DNA from: Gammaproteobacteria bacterium
Lineage (GTDB): Bacteria > Pseudomonadota > Gammaproteobacteria > Arenicellales > Poriferihabitantaceae
Direction of reading: 5' to 3'
Assembly: GCA_009839585.1 (NCBI GenBank)
Contig: VXPI01000144.1
Coordinates: 1 to 5,883, forward strand
DNA: 5,883 nucleotides
Shown: piece by piece, positions 1-4,679 of the stretch
Numbering within the stretch: the first letter of the stretch is position 1
How the letters are laid out: every line of letters starts with the position of its first letter
The notes under the pieces: model-generated
What the model was told of the DNA's origin: nothing
Seen by the model: only the letters and a program-made list of their open reading frames with translations
Database searches by the model: none
Program-made: the position numbers and the translations under genes

Positions 1-362
1 AATCCAGATATTTGAGATAGGAGTCAGTCATTGACAAATAAGAGAATAAGAATGGCCTGGTTGGTTGTGGATGGCGGTGGTAGAAAGGTCTTGAAACGAC
101 TCGGATTATAAGCGATGAATTCGAATTTTCAGTGTCTTGTCCATTCTCCTGCCATGATTGAAAATATGAACCGTTACACACCAACTTGGACGAGGATTTG
201 CATAAATCGTGCCAACTTTCTCAGTAACTATAGGACTCAGGCTCAGTGGGGTAGATGCGCGGTGTCGCCGATCGATTGCTGGAGGCTGGCGTTGCCATGT
301 TCCAAAACCAGACCGAATTCGGTCCGCAACTGATGGTACTTCGGGAGGTCGCGTGAGGGCGA

Positions 363-414
363 AAATCTGCCGGATAAAAAAGTGATCAAAAAGCAGATTT
401 AGCCTTTGCTAAAT
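363..414. repeat. Two overlapping, mutually exclusive inverted repeats
   Basis: AAATCTGC (363-370) pairs perfectly with GCAGATTT (393-400) across a 22-base loop. The end of its right arm is shared with a second hairpin, ATTTAGC (397-403), CTTT loop, GCTAAAT (408-414). The two stems share 397-400 and cannot form together, a geometry typical of alternative RNA folds, though chance is possible in an AT-rich stretch. Confidence 0.45.
376..414 (-). terminator. Candidate minus-strand intrinsic terminator
   Basis: Read on the minus strand, a 7-bp hairpin (ATTTAGC, AAAG loop, GCTAAAT) is followed by CTGC, then a run of five T (388-392) and, after a few bases, a run of six T (376-381). The stem is AU-rich with only two G-C pairs, and the first T run starts four bases late, so it is a weak terminator. 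It would end leftward transcripts from the promoter at 811-839 or read-through from the ATPase gene. Confidence 0.27.
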
Positions 415-429
415 GGTAGTAGTCCCTCA

Positions 430-523
430 TTACCGCTGGACCCATCCGGGCCTGCCGAAAACGGCCACGGATTCGCTTACCCAGAATCTGCCATGAGGCA
501 GGAAACATGCCCCGTAGCGGTGA
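430..523. repeat. Possible three-way-junction fold
   Basis: An outer stem pairs TTACCGCT (430-437) with AGCGGTGA (516-523), eight pairs with one wobble. It encloses two hairpins. Arm A has ATCCG (444-448) pairing with CGGAT (468-472) and an inner GCCG-AAAA-CGGC (454-465). Arm B is CTGCC-ATGA-GGCAG (488-501). The nesting is consistent and would work on either strand. No known RNA family is recognised. Short stems like these can arise by chance, so this is a candidate only. Confidence 0.35.
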
Positions 524-553
524 TTGGTCATGAAAGCGAGGGATGTCCAGACC

Positions 554-618
554 TTGCAGACCGCTAGAAAATCCTGGAGCACTGCAACCCCACGCACTGC
601 CGAAATTCCGGTCTGCAA
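554..618. repeat. 10-bp inverted repeat
   Basis: TTGCAGACCG (554-563) and CGGTCTGCAA (609-618) are perfect reverse complements separated by 45 bases. The loop contains GCACTGC twice as a direct repeat (579-585 and 594-600). It lies just left of the 20-bp dispersed repeat. The role is unknown; it could be a long hairpin of an RNA or an end of a decayed element. Confidence 0.5.
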
Positions 619-632
619 CGGACAAAAAAATC

Positions 633-652
633 TCTATTTTGGGATTAGGGAG
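633..652 (+). repeat. 20-bp dispersed direct repeat, copy 1
   Basis: TCTATTTTGGGATTAGGGAG is repeated exactly and in the same orientation at 2225-2244. Some weaker similarity extends on both sides: CAACG lies a short distance before each copy, and TGCGT with CAGG lies after each. The two copies bracket the DUF4143 ATPase gene and its promoter. The family is not recognised; it may be a genome-wide intergenic repeat or a trace of recombination. Confidence 0.7.
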
Positions 653-688
653 AAGATTTGCGTTCAGGGAGGTTTTGGGGCGATTCTG

Positions 689-737
689 CCCGAATTTCGG
701 GGAAAATCCGGGGATTTCCGCCGATCAGGCCGAAATC
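689..737. repeat. Tandem hairpin cluster
   Basis: Three inverted repeats follow one another. The first is CCCGAA-T-TTCGGG (689-701). The second is GGAAAATCC-GG-GGATTTCC (701-719, one bulged A). The third is GATTTC-C-GCC-GATCA-GGC-C-GAAATC (713-737, one C-C mismatch). The second and third overlap and compete. Together with the folds at 363-618 they make this the most structured non-coding stretch of the window. Confidence 0.45.
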
Positions 738-810
738 ACCCGAATCCAGACAATCTTCGACCATCGAACAGCCGTCCGAAATCCTTTTAACCCTTTATTT
801 TCATTCATGA

Positions 811-839
811 ATAATACCACAATCCTGCTTTTCTGGCAA
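811..839 (-). promoter_or_regulatory. Leftward sigma70-type promoter candidate
   Basis: On the minus strand, TTGCCA (839-834) is separated by exactly 17 bases from TATTAT (816-811). The -10 is preceded by TGG, making an extended -10. Transcription would start near 804 and run left, away from the ATPase stop at 870, into the hairpin-rich non-coding DNA. No real gene lies there: the first frame from the ATG at 808 stops after 27 codons. It may drive a non-coding RNA or be the relic promoter of a lost gene. Confidence 0.45.
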
Positions 840-869
840 ACAATAGTTAGGCGAGCAGGCGCGTGAATT

Positions 870-2036
870 TCATGCAGCTTCATGGAGAATCCTGGCTAGG
901 TCGGCCAAGCTGATGACTTCAACTTCATTGGTTTTCGGGTAGCGGTCAGTGTTGGATCCTACAAGGAATGCATGGGCTGGGCGTAAATCCTGAAGAGCAT
1001 GGTGAAACCCCTTTTCCATCTTCGGTGCCGAGGAGCGCTTGATTTCGATTGCCCACAGTTCACCGCCGGGCATTTCCATCACCAGATCGATTTCAGCACC
1101 AGCGGCAGTTCTGTAAAACCAGATGCCTGCTCTCTCTGGAGCGGCAGACACCAGGGTTTCAATAACAAAACCTTCCCAGCTGCCGCCGACAACTGGATGT
1201 CCCAGAACAGCGTCCAGGGTGTCCAGGCCGAGTAGCGAATGAAGAATTCCGCTGTCGCGCACATAGACTTTGGGGGACTTCACCAGACGCTTTCCGACAT
1301 TTGCATAATAAGGCGGCACAAGCCTGATCAATAGCAGATCAACCAGAAAGTCAAGATACTGGTTGACTGTCCGAACGTCAAGTCCTAGGCCACGAGCGAT
1401 CCGAGCGGTATTGAGCGTTTCGCCTTGAAGATGTGACAACATTGTCCACAAGCGGCGCAAGGTCGCTACTGGAACTCGAGATCCTATCCGGGGGAGGTCC
1501 CGTTCAAGATACGTAAGAATAAAGCTATCGCGCCATATGGTGCTTTTCCGATTGCTTTTCGCGAGAAAGCTGTCCGGAAACCCTCCCCGAATCCAGAGCG
1601 TCTCGACCGATTGCCCGCCGACCTCAAGCAGATGTAGTGGAGACATTTCGACATAAGCTATGCGGCCGGCTAGGGTTTCTCTGGATTGTCTGAGCAGATC
1701 CCCAGATGCTGAACCCAGCAACAGGAACCTGCCAGTCCGGAGCCCTTGCTTGCGCCCCTTGTCGATAATGCCACGCAGTATGGGAAACAGGTTTGGAGTA
1801 TGCTGGATTTCGTCCAGGATGATTAACTTGTGTTCATGCGCATTCAGGAAATAGCCGGGATCGGACAGTTTTTCGAGGTCTTCAAGTTTTTCAAGGTCAA
1901 GATAGACGCTGGAATGTTCTTCGGCAATAATTTCTGCTAGGGTTGTTTTTCCGACTTGGCGCGGTCCAAGCAAAGCCACAGCTGGGAACAGGTCAAGCCT
2001 TTCCCGCACAGTTTCGTATATTTGACGAAGTATCAT
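870..2036 (-). CDS. ATP-binding protein, AAA_14/DUF4143 family
   Basis: This 388-residue P-loop ATPase has the domain order AAA_14 then DUF4143. Walker A is GPRQVGKTT (24-32), Walker B is LIILDEIQ (71-78), and a sensor-like LLLGSAS lies at 106-112. A winged-helix region spans about 190-240. The C-terminal part carries PD-(D/E)XK-like residues: E293 in FVIET, D317 in AEIDLV, and E331/K333 in AIEIKRS. The length is normal for the family, whose members are widespread, often multi-copy, and of unproven function; a nuclease activity is only inferred. The frame stays open 40 codons further upstream, but homologues start at the MILRQIYE position and the promoter's -10 lies inside that extension, so the start at 2036 is preferred. 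There is no spaced Shine-Dalgarno, since AAGG touches the ATG, which suggests a leaderless mRNA. It is divergent from etfBA and monocistronic. Confidence 0.93.
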   Translation of the reverse strand: MILRQIYETVRERLDLFPAVALLGPRQVGKTTLAEIIAEEHSSVYLDLEKLEDLEKLSDPGYFLNAHEHKLIILDEIQHTPNLFPILRGIIDKGRKQGLRTGRFLLLGSASGDLLRQSRETLAGRIAYVEMSPLHLLEVGGQSVETLWIRGGFPDSFLAKSNRKSTIWRDSFILTYLERDLPRIGSRVPVATLRRLWTMLSHLQGETLNTARIARGLGLDVRTVNQYLDFLVDLLLIRLVPPYYANVGKRLVKSPKVYVRDSGILHSLLGLDTLDAVLGHPVVGGSWEGFVIETLVSAAPERAGIWFYRTAAGAEIDLVMEMPGGELWAIEIKRSSAPKMEKGFHHALQDLRPAHAFLVGSNTDRYPKTNEVEVISLADLARILHEAA

Positions 2037-2076
2037 CCTTGTATTTATATCATAATAATGTAATAAATACAAGGAT
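2035..2076. repeat. Perfect 14-bp inverted repeat around the ATPase promoter
   Basis: ATCCTTGTATTTAT (2035-2048) and ATAAATACAAGGAT (2063-2076) are exact reverse complements with a 14-base spacer. The repeat covers the -35, the -10 and the first two bases of the start codon of the DUF4143 gene. This is the layout expected of an operator for a dimeric repressor. The gene's own winged-helix region is a candidate binder (inference). Confidence 0.85.
2044..2072 (-). promoter_or_regulatory. Promoter of the DUF4143 ATPase gene
   Basis: On the minus strand, TTGTAT (2072-2067) lies 17 bases before TATAAA (2049-2044), which is preceded by TGA, an extended -10. Only seven bases separate the -10 from the ATG at 2036, so transcription should start at or within a base or two of the start codon, giving a leaderless message. 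Both hexamers lie within the arms of the 14-bp inverted repeat, apart from one base of the -10. Confidence 0.65.
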
Positions 2077-2152
2077 CCCTGATCCATAAATAGGGCAGTC
2101 CGTGTCAGGCGCGAAGTCTTGTGCGCCGTGAGTTTCAGCCCCGAAGCCGGAA

Positions 2153-2167
2153 TCACCCACTGGGTGA
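2153..2167. repeat. 15-bp operator-like inverted repeat
   Basis: TCACCCA-C-TGGGTGA is a perfect 7-bp inverted repeat around a single central base. It overlaps a wider pair, AGTTTCA (2131-2137) with TGAAACT (2165-2171). It lies about 80 bases upstream of the ATPase promoter's -35 and far from etfB. A transcription-factor site is possible; no known box is recognised. Confidence 0.4.
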
Positions 2168-2224
2168 AACTTCAGAACTCTCGAAAACCACGTCATGCAG
2201 GGCGTTCAACGCATTTCCATGTTT

Positions 2225-2244
2225 TCTATTTTGGGATTAGGGAG
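2225..2244 (+). repeat. 20-bp dispersed direct repeat, copy 2
   Basis: This is an exact copy, in the same orientation, of the 20 bases at 633-652, lying 1592 bases further right. It sits upstream of the ATPase gene, while copy 1 sits downstream of it. Outside the 20 bases the similarity soon becomes patchy, so this is not a recent duplication of a longer segment. Confidence 0.7.
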
Positions 2245-2326
2245 GATGATGGATGGTTGTGCGTCAGGATGTGCTTTTTGCATGGCCTTGTTCATTTTGC
2301 GGCAAATTCATAGCCGCTTCATATCG

Positions 2327-2355
2327 TCTTTACGGCACCCCTGCGCGGGTATAAT
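2327..2355 (+). promoter_or_regulatory. Candidate etfBA promoter
   Basis: A perfect -10 hexamer TATAAT lies at 2350-2355. Upstream, TCTTTA (2327-2332) stands at 17-base spacing, or TTTACG (2329-2334) at 15, so the -35 is weak. Transcription would begin near 2362 and give etfB a leader of about 170 bases. A weaker alternative lies near TATATT at 2455-2460. Confidence 0.42.
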
Positions 2356-2361
2356 CTGCTC

Positions 2362-2534
2362 TCTGGAGAAATCTCCTGATGCGATCGGAGCGGAGCAACC
2401 CCAAAGCATGGTTGCTTACGGATTCGCGATTGGACCATCCCTGTTTCCATATTGTATATTCCTGTTATGGTTTCATGTAGAATTCGCCCTCCTACATGTG
2501 ACCTATTTTTACTGATATCCATCCAGCTCTGACT
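2362..2534 (+). promoter_or_regulatory. Putative structured 5' leader of etfB
   Basis: If the TATAAT at 2350 is used, the leader folds into at least three stems: GGAGA-AA-TCTCC (2365-2376); AGCAACC (2394-2400) with GGTTGCT (2410-2416); and CATGTAG (2474-2480) with CTACATG (2492-2498), the last followed by CTATTTTT (2503-2510). The last stem plus T run resembles a weak terminator. The leader could therefore be an attenuator, or a separate small RNA could end there. No known riboswitch is recognised. There is no clear Shine-Dalgarno before the etfB start. Confidence 0.3.
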
Positions 2535-3284
2535 ATGAAAATTCTTGTGCCAGTCAAACGGGTTATTGATGCGAATATTCGAGTTCGTGTCAAAGATGAC
2601 CATTCGGGGGTCGAAACAGCCAACATCAAGATGGCAATTAATCCGTTTTGCGAGATTGCCGTGGAAGAGGCATTGCGACTCAAGGAAGCCGGTAATGCGG
2701 AAGAGATTATTGTTGCCTCGGTCGGCCCGGCAAAATGTGTCGAGACCATTCGGAATGGGCTCGCCATGGGAGCGGATCGAGGCATACACGTGCTTTGTGA
2801 TGCCTCACCAGAACCCTTGGCTCTGGCGAAAATCCTCAAACAGATCGTAGAGAGGGAGTCGGCAGGCCTAGTGCTTTTGGGCAAACAATCCATTGATGAT
2901 GACAATAACCAAACTGGCCAGATGCTGGCGGCACTGCTGGGTTGGCCTTTGGGGAGTTATATATCGAGCATTGCCGTTAACGATGGCGGATTTGAAATTA
3001 TCCGGGAAATTGATTCGGGTCTGGAGAAGCTGCAATTGACTGCACCGGCCGTGATGACCGCAGACCTCCGGCTCAATGAACCTCGATATGCCTCCTTGCC
3101 AAATATCATGCAGGCGAAAAGAAAACCAATCGAGGAACTGACCCCCGATGATCTGGGGGTCGACATAACTCCTCGTGTACAAACGCTTGAAGTTCATGAG
3201 CCGCCTGTCCGAAAAGCAGGAGTCATGGTTTCGGGGGCATCCGAGCTTGTCGATAAACTGAAGAATGAAGCAAAGGTGATTTAG
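2535..3284 (+). CDS. etfB: Electron transfer flavoprotein subunit beta
   Basis: This is the beta subunit of the cytoplasmic electron transfer flavoprotein. With EtfA it forms the heterodimer that takes electrons from acyl-CoA and related dehydrogenases and passes them to ETF:quinone oxidoreductase; beta holds a structural AMP. The 249 residues match the family length. Seen here are the N-terminal KILVPVKRVID, the AMP-site motif DDDNNQTGQ (121-129, N125/Q126/T127) and the signature TADLRLNEPRYASLPNI (175-191). L188 sits at the place of the human recognition-loop Leu195, which docks the dehydrogenase. Position 193 is Gln where human has Lys200, a minor difference. The pattern fits the canonical, non-bifurcating type. 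The ATG at 2535 begins the conserved N-terminus but has no good Shine-Dalgarno. It is first in an operon with etfA. Confidence 0.96.
   Translation: MKILVPVKRVIDANIRVRVKDDHSGVETANIKMAINPFCEIAVEEALRLKEAGNAEEIIVASVGPAKCVETIRNGLAMGADRGIHVLCDASPEPLALAKILKQIVERESAGLVLLGKQSIDDDNNQTGQMLAALLGWPLGSYISSIAVNDGGFEIIREIDSGLEKLQLTAPAVMTADLRLNEPRYASLPNIMQAKRKPIEELTPDDLGVDITPRVQTLEVHEPPVRKAGVMVSGASELVDKLKNEAKVI
3272..3279 (+). promoter_or_regulatory. Ribosome binding site of etfA inside etfB
   Basis: AAAGGTGA ends five bases before the etfA ATG and lies within the last codons of etfB. The etfB stop (3282-3284) directly abuts the etfA start, so translational coupling is expected. This fixes the etfA start. 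Confidence 0.7.
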
Positions 3285-4226
3285 ATGCGGATTCTCGTTA
3301 TTTCAGAATGCGAAAAAGGTGTATTGGTACCGACGACCCTCAACACCATAACCGCAGCCCAGCAGATTGGCGGTGAAGTCGATGTCCTGGTTGCCGGGCA
3401 TGACTGCTCCGGGCTCGCTGAATCAATGTCCGGGGTTTCTGGTGTGGCCAGGGTTCTCTGTTGTGAGCATGCAGACCTCGAAAACCACATCACGGAAAAC
3501 CTTGCCGGTTTGATTGAGTCGTTATCGAAAGACTACACACATGTCATGGCAGCGGCTACCACGTTTGGCAAGGCCTTGATTCCTTATGTAGCAGCACTTT
3601 GTGATGCCCAGGCCATCTCCGATATCAGCGATGTAATAGACGCAGATACCTTTGTACGGCCCATATATGCCGGCAATGCACTGGCTACCGTGAAATCCAG
3701 CGATTCAATCAAGATGATTACCGTACGTGCAACATCGTTTGAATCGGCATCAACGGAGGGTGGGAATGCGGCAGTGGAGAATGTCGAAGCGACCGGTGCA
3801 AACCAGAATGTTCACTTCATTGAGCAGATGCTGAGCCTCAGCGAGCGTCCGGAATTGACCTCGGCCAAAGTCGTGGTTTCCGGAGGGCGTGGCATGAAGG
3901 ATGGCAAGAATTTCGAGATGCTCGAGACGCTGGCGGATAAGTTGGGCGGTGCGGTAGGAGCATCGAGAGCGGCGGTTGATGCCGGATTTGTTCCGAATGA
4001 CTATCAGGTCGGCCAAACCGGCAAAGTGGTTGCTCCCGATTTGTATGTCGCAGTGGGTATTTCAGGCGCGATCCAGCATCTGGCCGGAATGAAGGACTCC
4101 AAGATTATCGTAGCCATAAATACCGATGAAGACGCGCCGATTTTTCAGGTCTCGGACTACGGCTGGAACGAGGACTTGTTTATCGCTATTCCGGAATTGA
4201 ACGATGAGATTGAACCTGAAATGTAG
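3285..4226 (+). CDS. etfA: Electron transfer flavoprotein subunit alpha
   Basis: This is the alpha subunit of ETF, which carries the redox-active FAD in its C-terminal domain. The 313 residues are the usual length. The N-terminal domain (about 1-190) has the ETF fold, with TFGKALIP at 93-100 and [12 protein letters not shown] at 121-132. The FAD domain shows SGGRG (199-203), [16 protein letters not shown] (224-239), QVGQTGK (241-247), the PROSITE-type signature [13 protein letters not shown] (253-265) and [10 protein letters not shown] (284-293). By counting from human ETFA, S227, R228, T245, Q264, H265, N279 and D297 occupy the flavin-contacting places of Ser248, Arg249, Thr266, Gln285, His286, Asn300 and Asp318. 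The FAD site is therefore intact. It follows etfB with no gap. No dehydrogenase or ETF:quinone oxidoreductase gene is in view, and no clear terminator follows. Confidence 0.97.
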   Translation: MRILVISECEKGVLVPTTLNTITAAQQIGGEVDVLVAGHDCSGLAESMSGVSGVARVLCCEHADLENHITENLAGLIESLSKDYTHVMAAATTFGKALIPYVAALCDAQAISDISDVIDADTFVRPIYAGNALATVKSSDSIKMITVRATSFESASTEGGNAAVENVEATGANQNVHFIEQMLSLSERPELTSAKVVVSGGRGMKDGKNFEMLETLADKLGGAVGASRAAVDAGFVPNDYQVGQTGKVVAPDLYVAVGISGAIQHLAGMKDSKIIVAINTDEDAPIFQVSDYGWNEDLFIAIPELNDEIEPEM

Positions 4227-4403
4227 AAATGCCGAGTGATTTCAGACATTCAATGCATGTAATCGAGTAGATTTTTCGAGAATTGCCAAGCCCATTCCAT
4301 GGTCAGGGGGACGTGTATTTCTGGTGCAGTAGTCTGGTCTGGATGCAAGAATGCCATCGATACCCGGCTCAAGCGCAACGGCATGCGCTGTACCGTGAAA
4401 AGT

Positions 4404-4421
4404 GCAAACCAGCTGGTTTGC
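4404..4421. repeat. Perfect 18-bp palindrome
   Basis: GCAAACCAGCTGGTTTGC reads the same on both strands with no spacer. A gapless palindrome of this length is rare by chance and fits a binding site for a symmetric dimer. It lies about 180 bases after etfA and 260 before the next gene, so its target is unclear. It is unlikely to act as a terminator, as no T run follows. Confidence 0.6.
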
Positions 4422-4641
4422 GGTGGAGCGTCAAGAGCAAACACTACGGTAACCACTGGAAACGGAAAATGACTGTTTCCTGAAAATTTACCTCAATTCT
4501 GACGTAGACCCCTATTTGTCCGTAGAAACGCAACGGTTACAAGTTAAAATTTAGAGCGGCGCAGGTTCTATAAGTTTTTTAATCTTGCTATCACGCAGAT
4601 AACCGATACGAATCTTTGGGAATGGGTAGACATTAATGAAA

Positions 4642-4655
4642 GGTAACTACTTACC
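4642..4655. repeat. Short inverted repeat at the -35 position of the DUF1703 gene
   Basis: GGTAA (4642-4646), CTAC, TTACC (4651-4655) form a 5-bp hairpin or small operator where the -35 box should be. An alternative pairing uses GGGTA (4624-4628) with TACCC (4652-4656). It may bind a regulator; function is inferred from position only. Confidence 0.35.
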
Positions 4656-4661
4656 CCACTG

Positions 4662-4670
4662 TGCTATGAT
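4662..4670 (+). promoter_or_regulatory. Extended -10 promoter of the DUF1703 gene
   Basis: TGCTATGAT is an extended -10 (TG, one base, TATGAT at 4665-4670). There is no good -35 at 17 bases (GGTAAC), as is common for extended -10 promoters. Nine bases separate it from the ATG at 4680, so the leader would be about three bases or absent. This agrees with the lack of a Shine-Dalgarno. Confidence 0.5.
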
Positions 4671-4679
4671 TACCACATC

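Larger units (their letters stand above)
378..804 (-). ncRNA. Hypothetical structured minus-strand RNA
   Basis: This is an inference from three parts: the good promoter at 811-839, the weak terminator hairpin with T runs at 376-414, and between them the inverted repeats at 430-523, 554-618 and 689-737. There is no long reading frame with coding quality. No Rfam family is recognised. The extent is approximate, from the predicted start near 804 to the T run near 378. Confidence 0.2.
1..869. other. Non-coding stretch left of the ATPase gene, rich in inverted repeats
   Basis: No convincing protein gene is seen on either strand. All three forward frames close within the first 35 bases, so no gene enters from the left edge on the plus strand. 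The open frames inside are short, overlap one another, lack ribosome binding sites and read as low-quality protein. What the stretch does hold is a 14-bp palindrome at 311-324 (GACCGAATTCGGTC), a dense set of hairpin-forming repeats from 363 to 737, one copy of a 20-bp dispersed repeat at 633-652 and a leftward promoter at 811-839. It may be decayed mobile or genic DNA, or may encode a structured RNA. Confidence 0.6.
2037..2534. other. Intergenic region between the ATPase gene and etfB
   Basis: About 500 bases without a supported gene lie between the two divergent units. Besides the ATPase promoter and the second copy of the 20-bp repeat, it holds many short inverted repeats. These include GGCGC/GCGCC (2108-2127), AGTTTCA/TGAAACT (2131-2171), GCGTT-C-AACGC (2202-2212) and TTTGC-G-GCAAA (2296-2306). 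It also holds a TATAAT box and a structured leader ahead of etfB. The open frames crossing it are shadows with no protein-like features. Confidence 0.6.
4227..4679. other. Intergenic region between etfA and the DUF1703 gene
   Basis: About 450 bases with no supported gene. Overlapping open frames of 66-68 codons on both strands around 4250-4483 have no recognisable domain. The stretch holds a perfect 18-bp palindrome (4404-4421), a nested hairpin and a promoter-proximal hairpin. The nested hairpin has GGTAA 4448-4452 with TTACC 4488-4492, enclosing GGAAAC 4458-4463 with GTTTCC 4475-4480. The promoter-proximal one is GGTAA/TTACC at 4642-4655. No U-tract terminator for etfBA was found. Confidence 0.6.

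Noticed and set aside
31..36. Perfect -35 hexamer TTGACA
   Set aside because: No -10 at 15-19 bases downstream and no gene follows.
115..333. 72-codon forward open frame
   Set aside because: No ribosome binding site, rich in Cys/Trp/Arg/Asn as in random translation, no domain, and another frame in the same DNA reads more protein-like.
255..356. 33-codon forward frame starting MRGVADRLLEAGVAMF
   Set aside because: It reads surprisingly protein-like and could be a gene remnant, but it is very short, has in-frame stops just upstream, no Shine-Dalgarno, and no family could be named.
725..808. 27-codon reverse frame just after the leftward promoter at 811-839
   Set aside because: Its ATG lies only two bases after the -10, too close to the expected transcript start near 804; the ATG at 804 gives just five codons. 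No evidence of translation.
846..852. GTTAGGC, resembling an integron attC core site
   Set aside because: No matching RYYYAAC partner at attC-like distance with the expected fold, and no integrase or cassette context.
386..866. Overlapping frames on both strands, including a 107-codon forward and a 79-codon reverse frame
   Set aside because: They overlap one another over hairpin-rich DNA, use poor starts, and show no domain. The shared SILGLG translation comes only from the 20-bp nucleotide repeat.
2037..2156. 40-residue N-terminal extension of the DUF4143 protein
   Set aside because: The extension covers the promoter and palindrome, and is not homologous-looking. The conserved family start matches the ATG at 2036.
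2319..2905. Reverse-strand frames of 137-156 codons over the etfB start
   Set aside because: Shadows of etfB and its leader; they have no domain and conflict with a certain gene.
4260..4281. Possible terminator after etfA (T run after CGAGTAGA)
   Set aside because: The flanking TCGAG copies are direct, not inverted, so no useful stem precedes the T run.
4250..4483. Two opposing 66-68-codon frames after etfA
   Set aside because: They overlap on opposite strands, lack ribosome binding sites and recognisable domains; a decayed gene is possible but cannot be shown.
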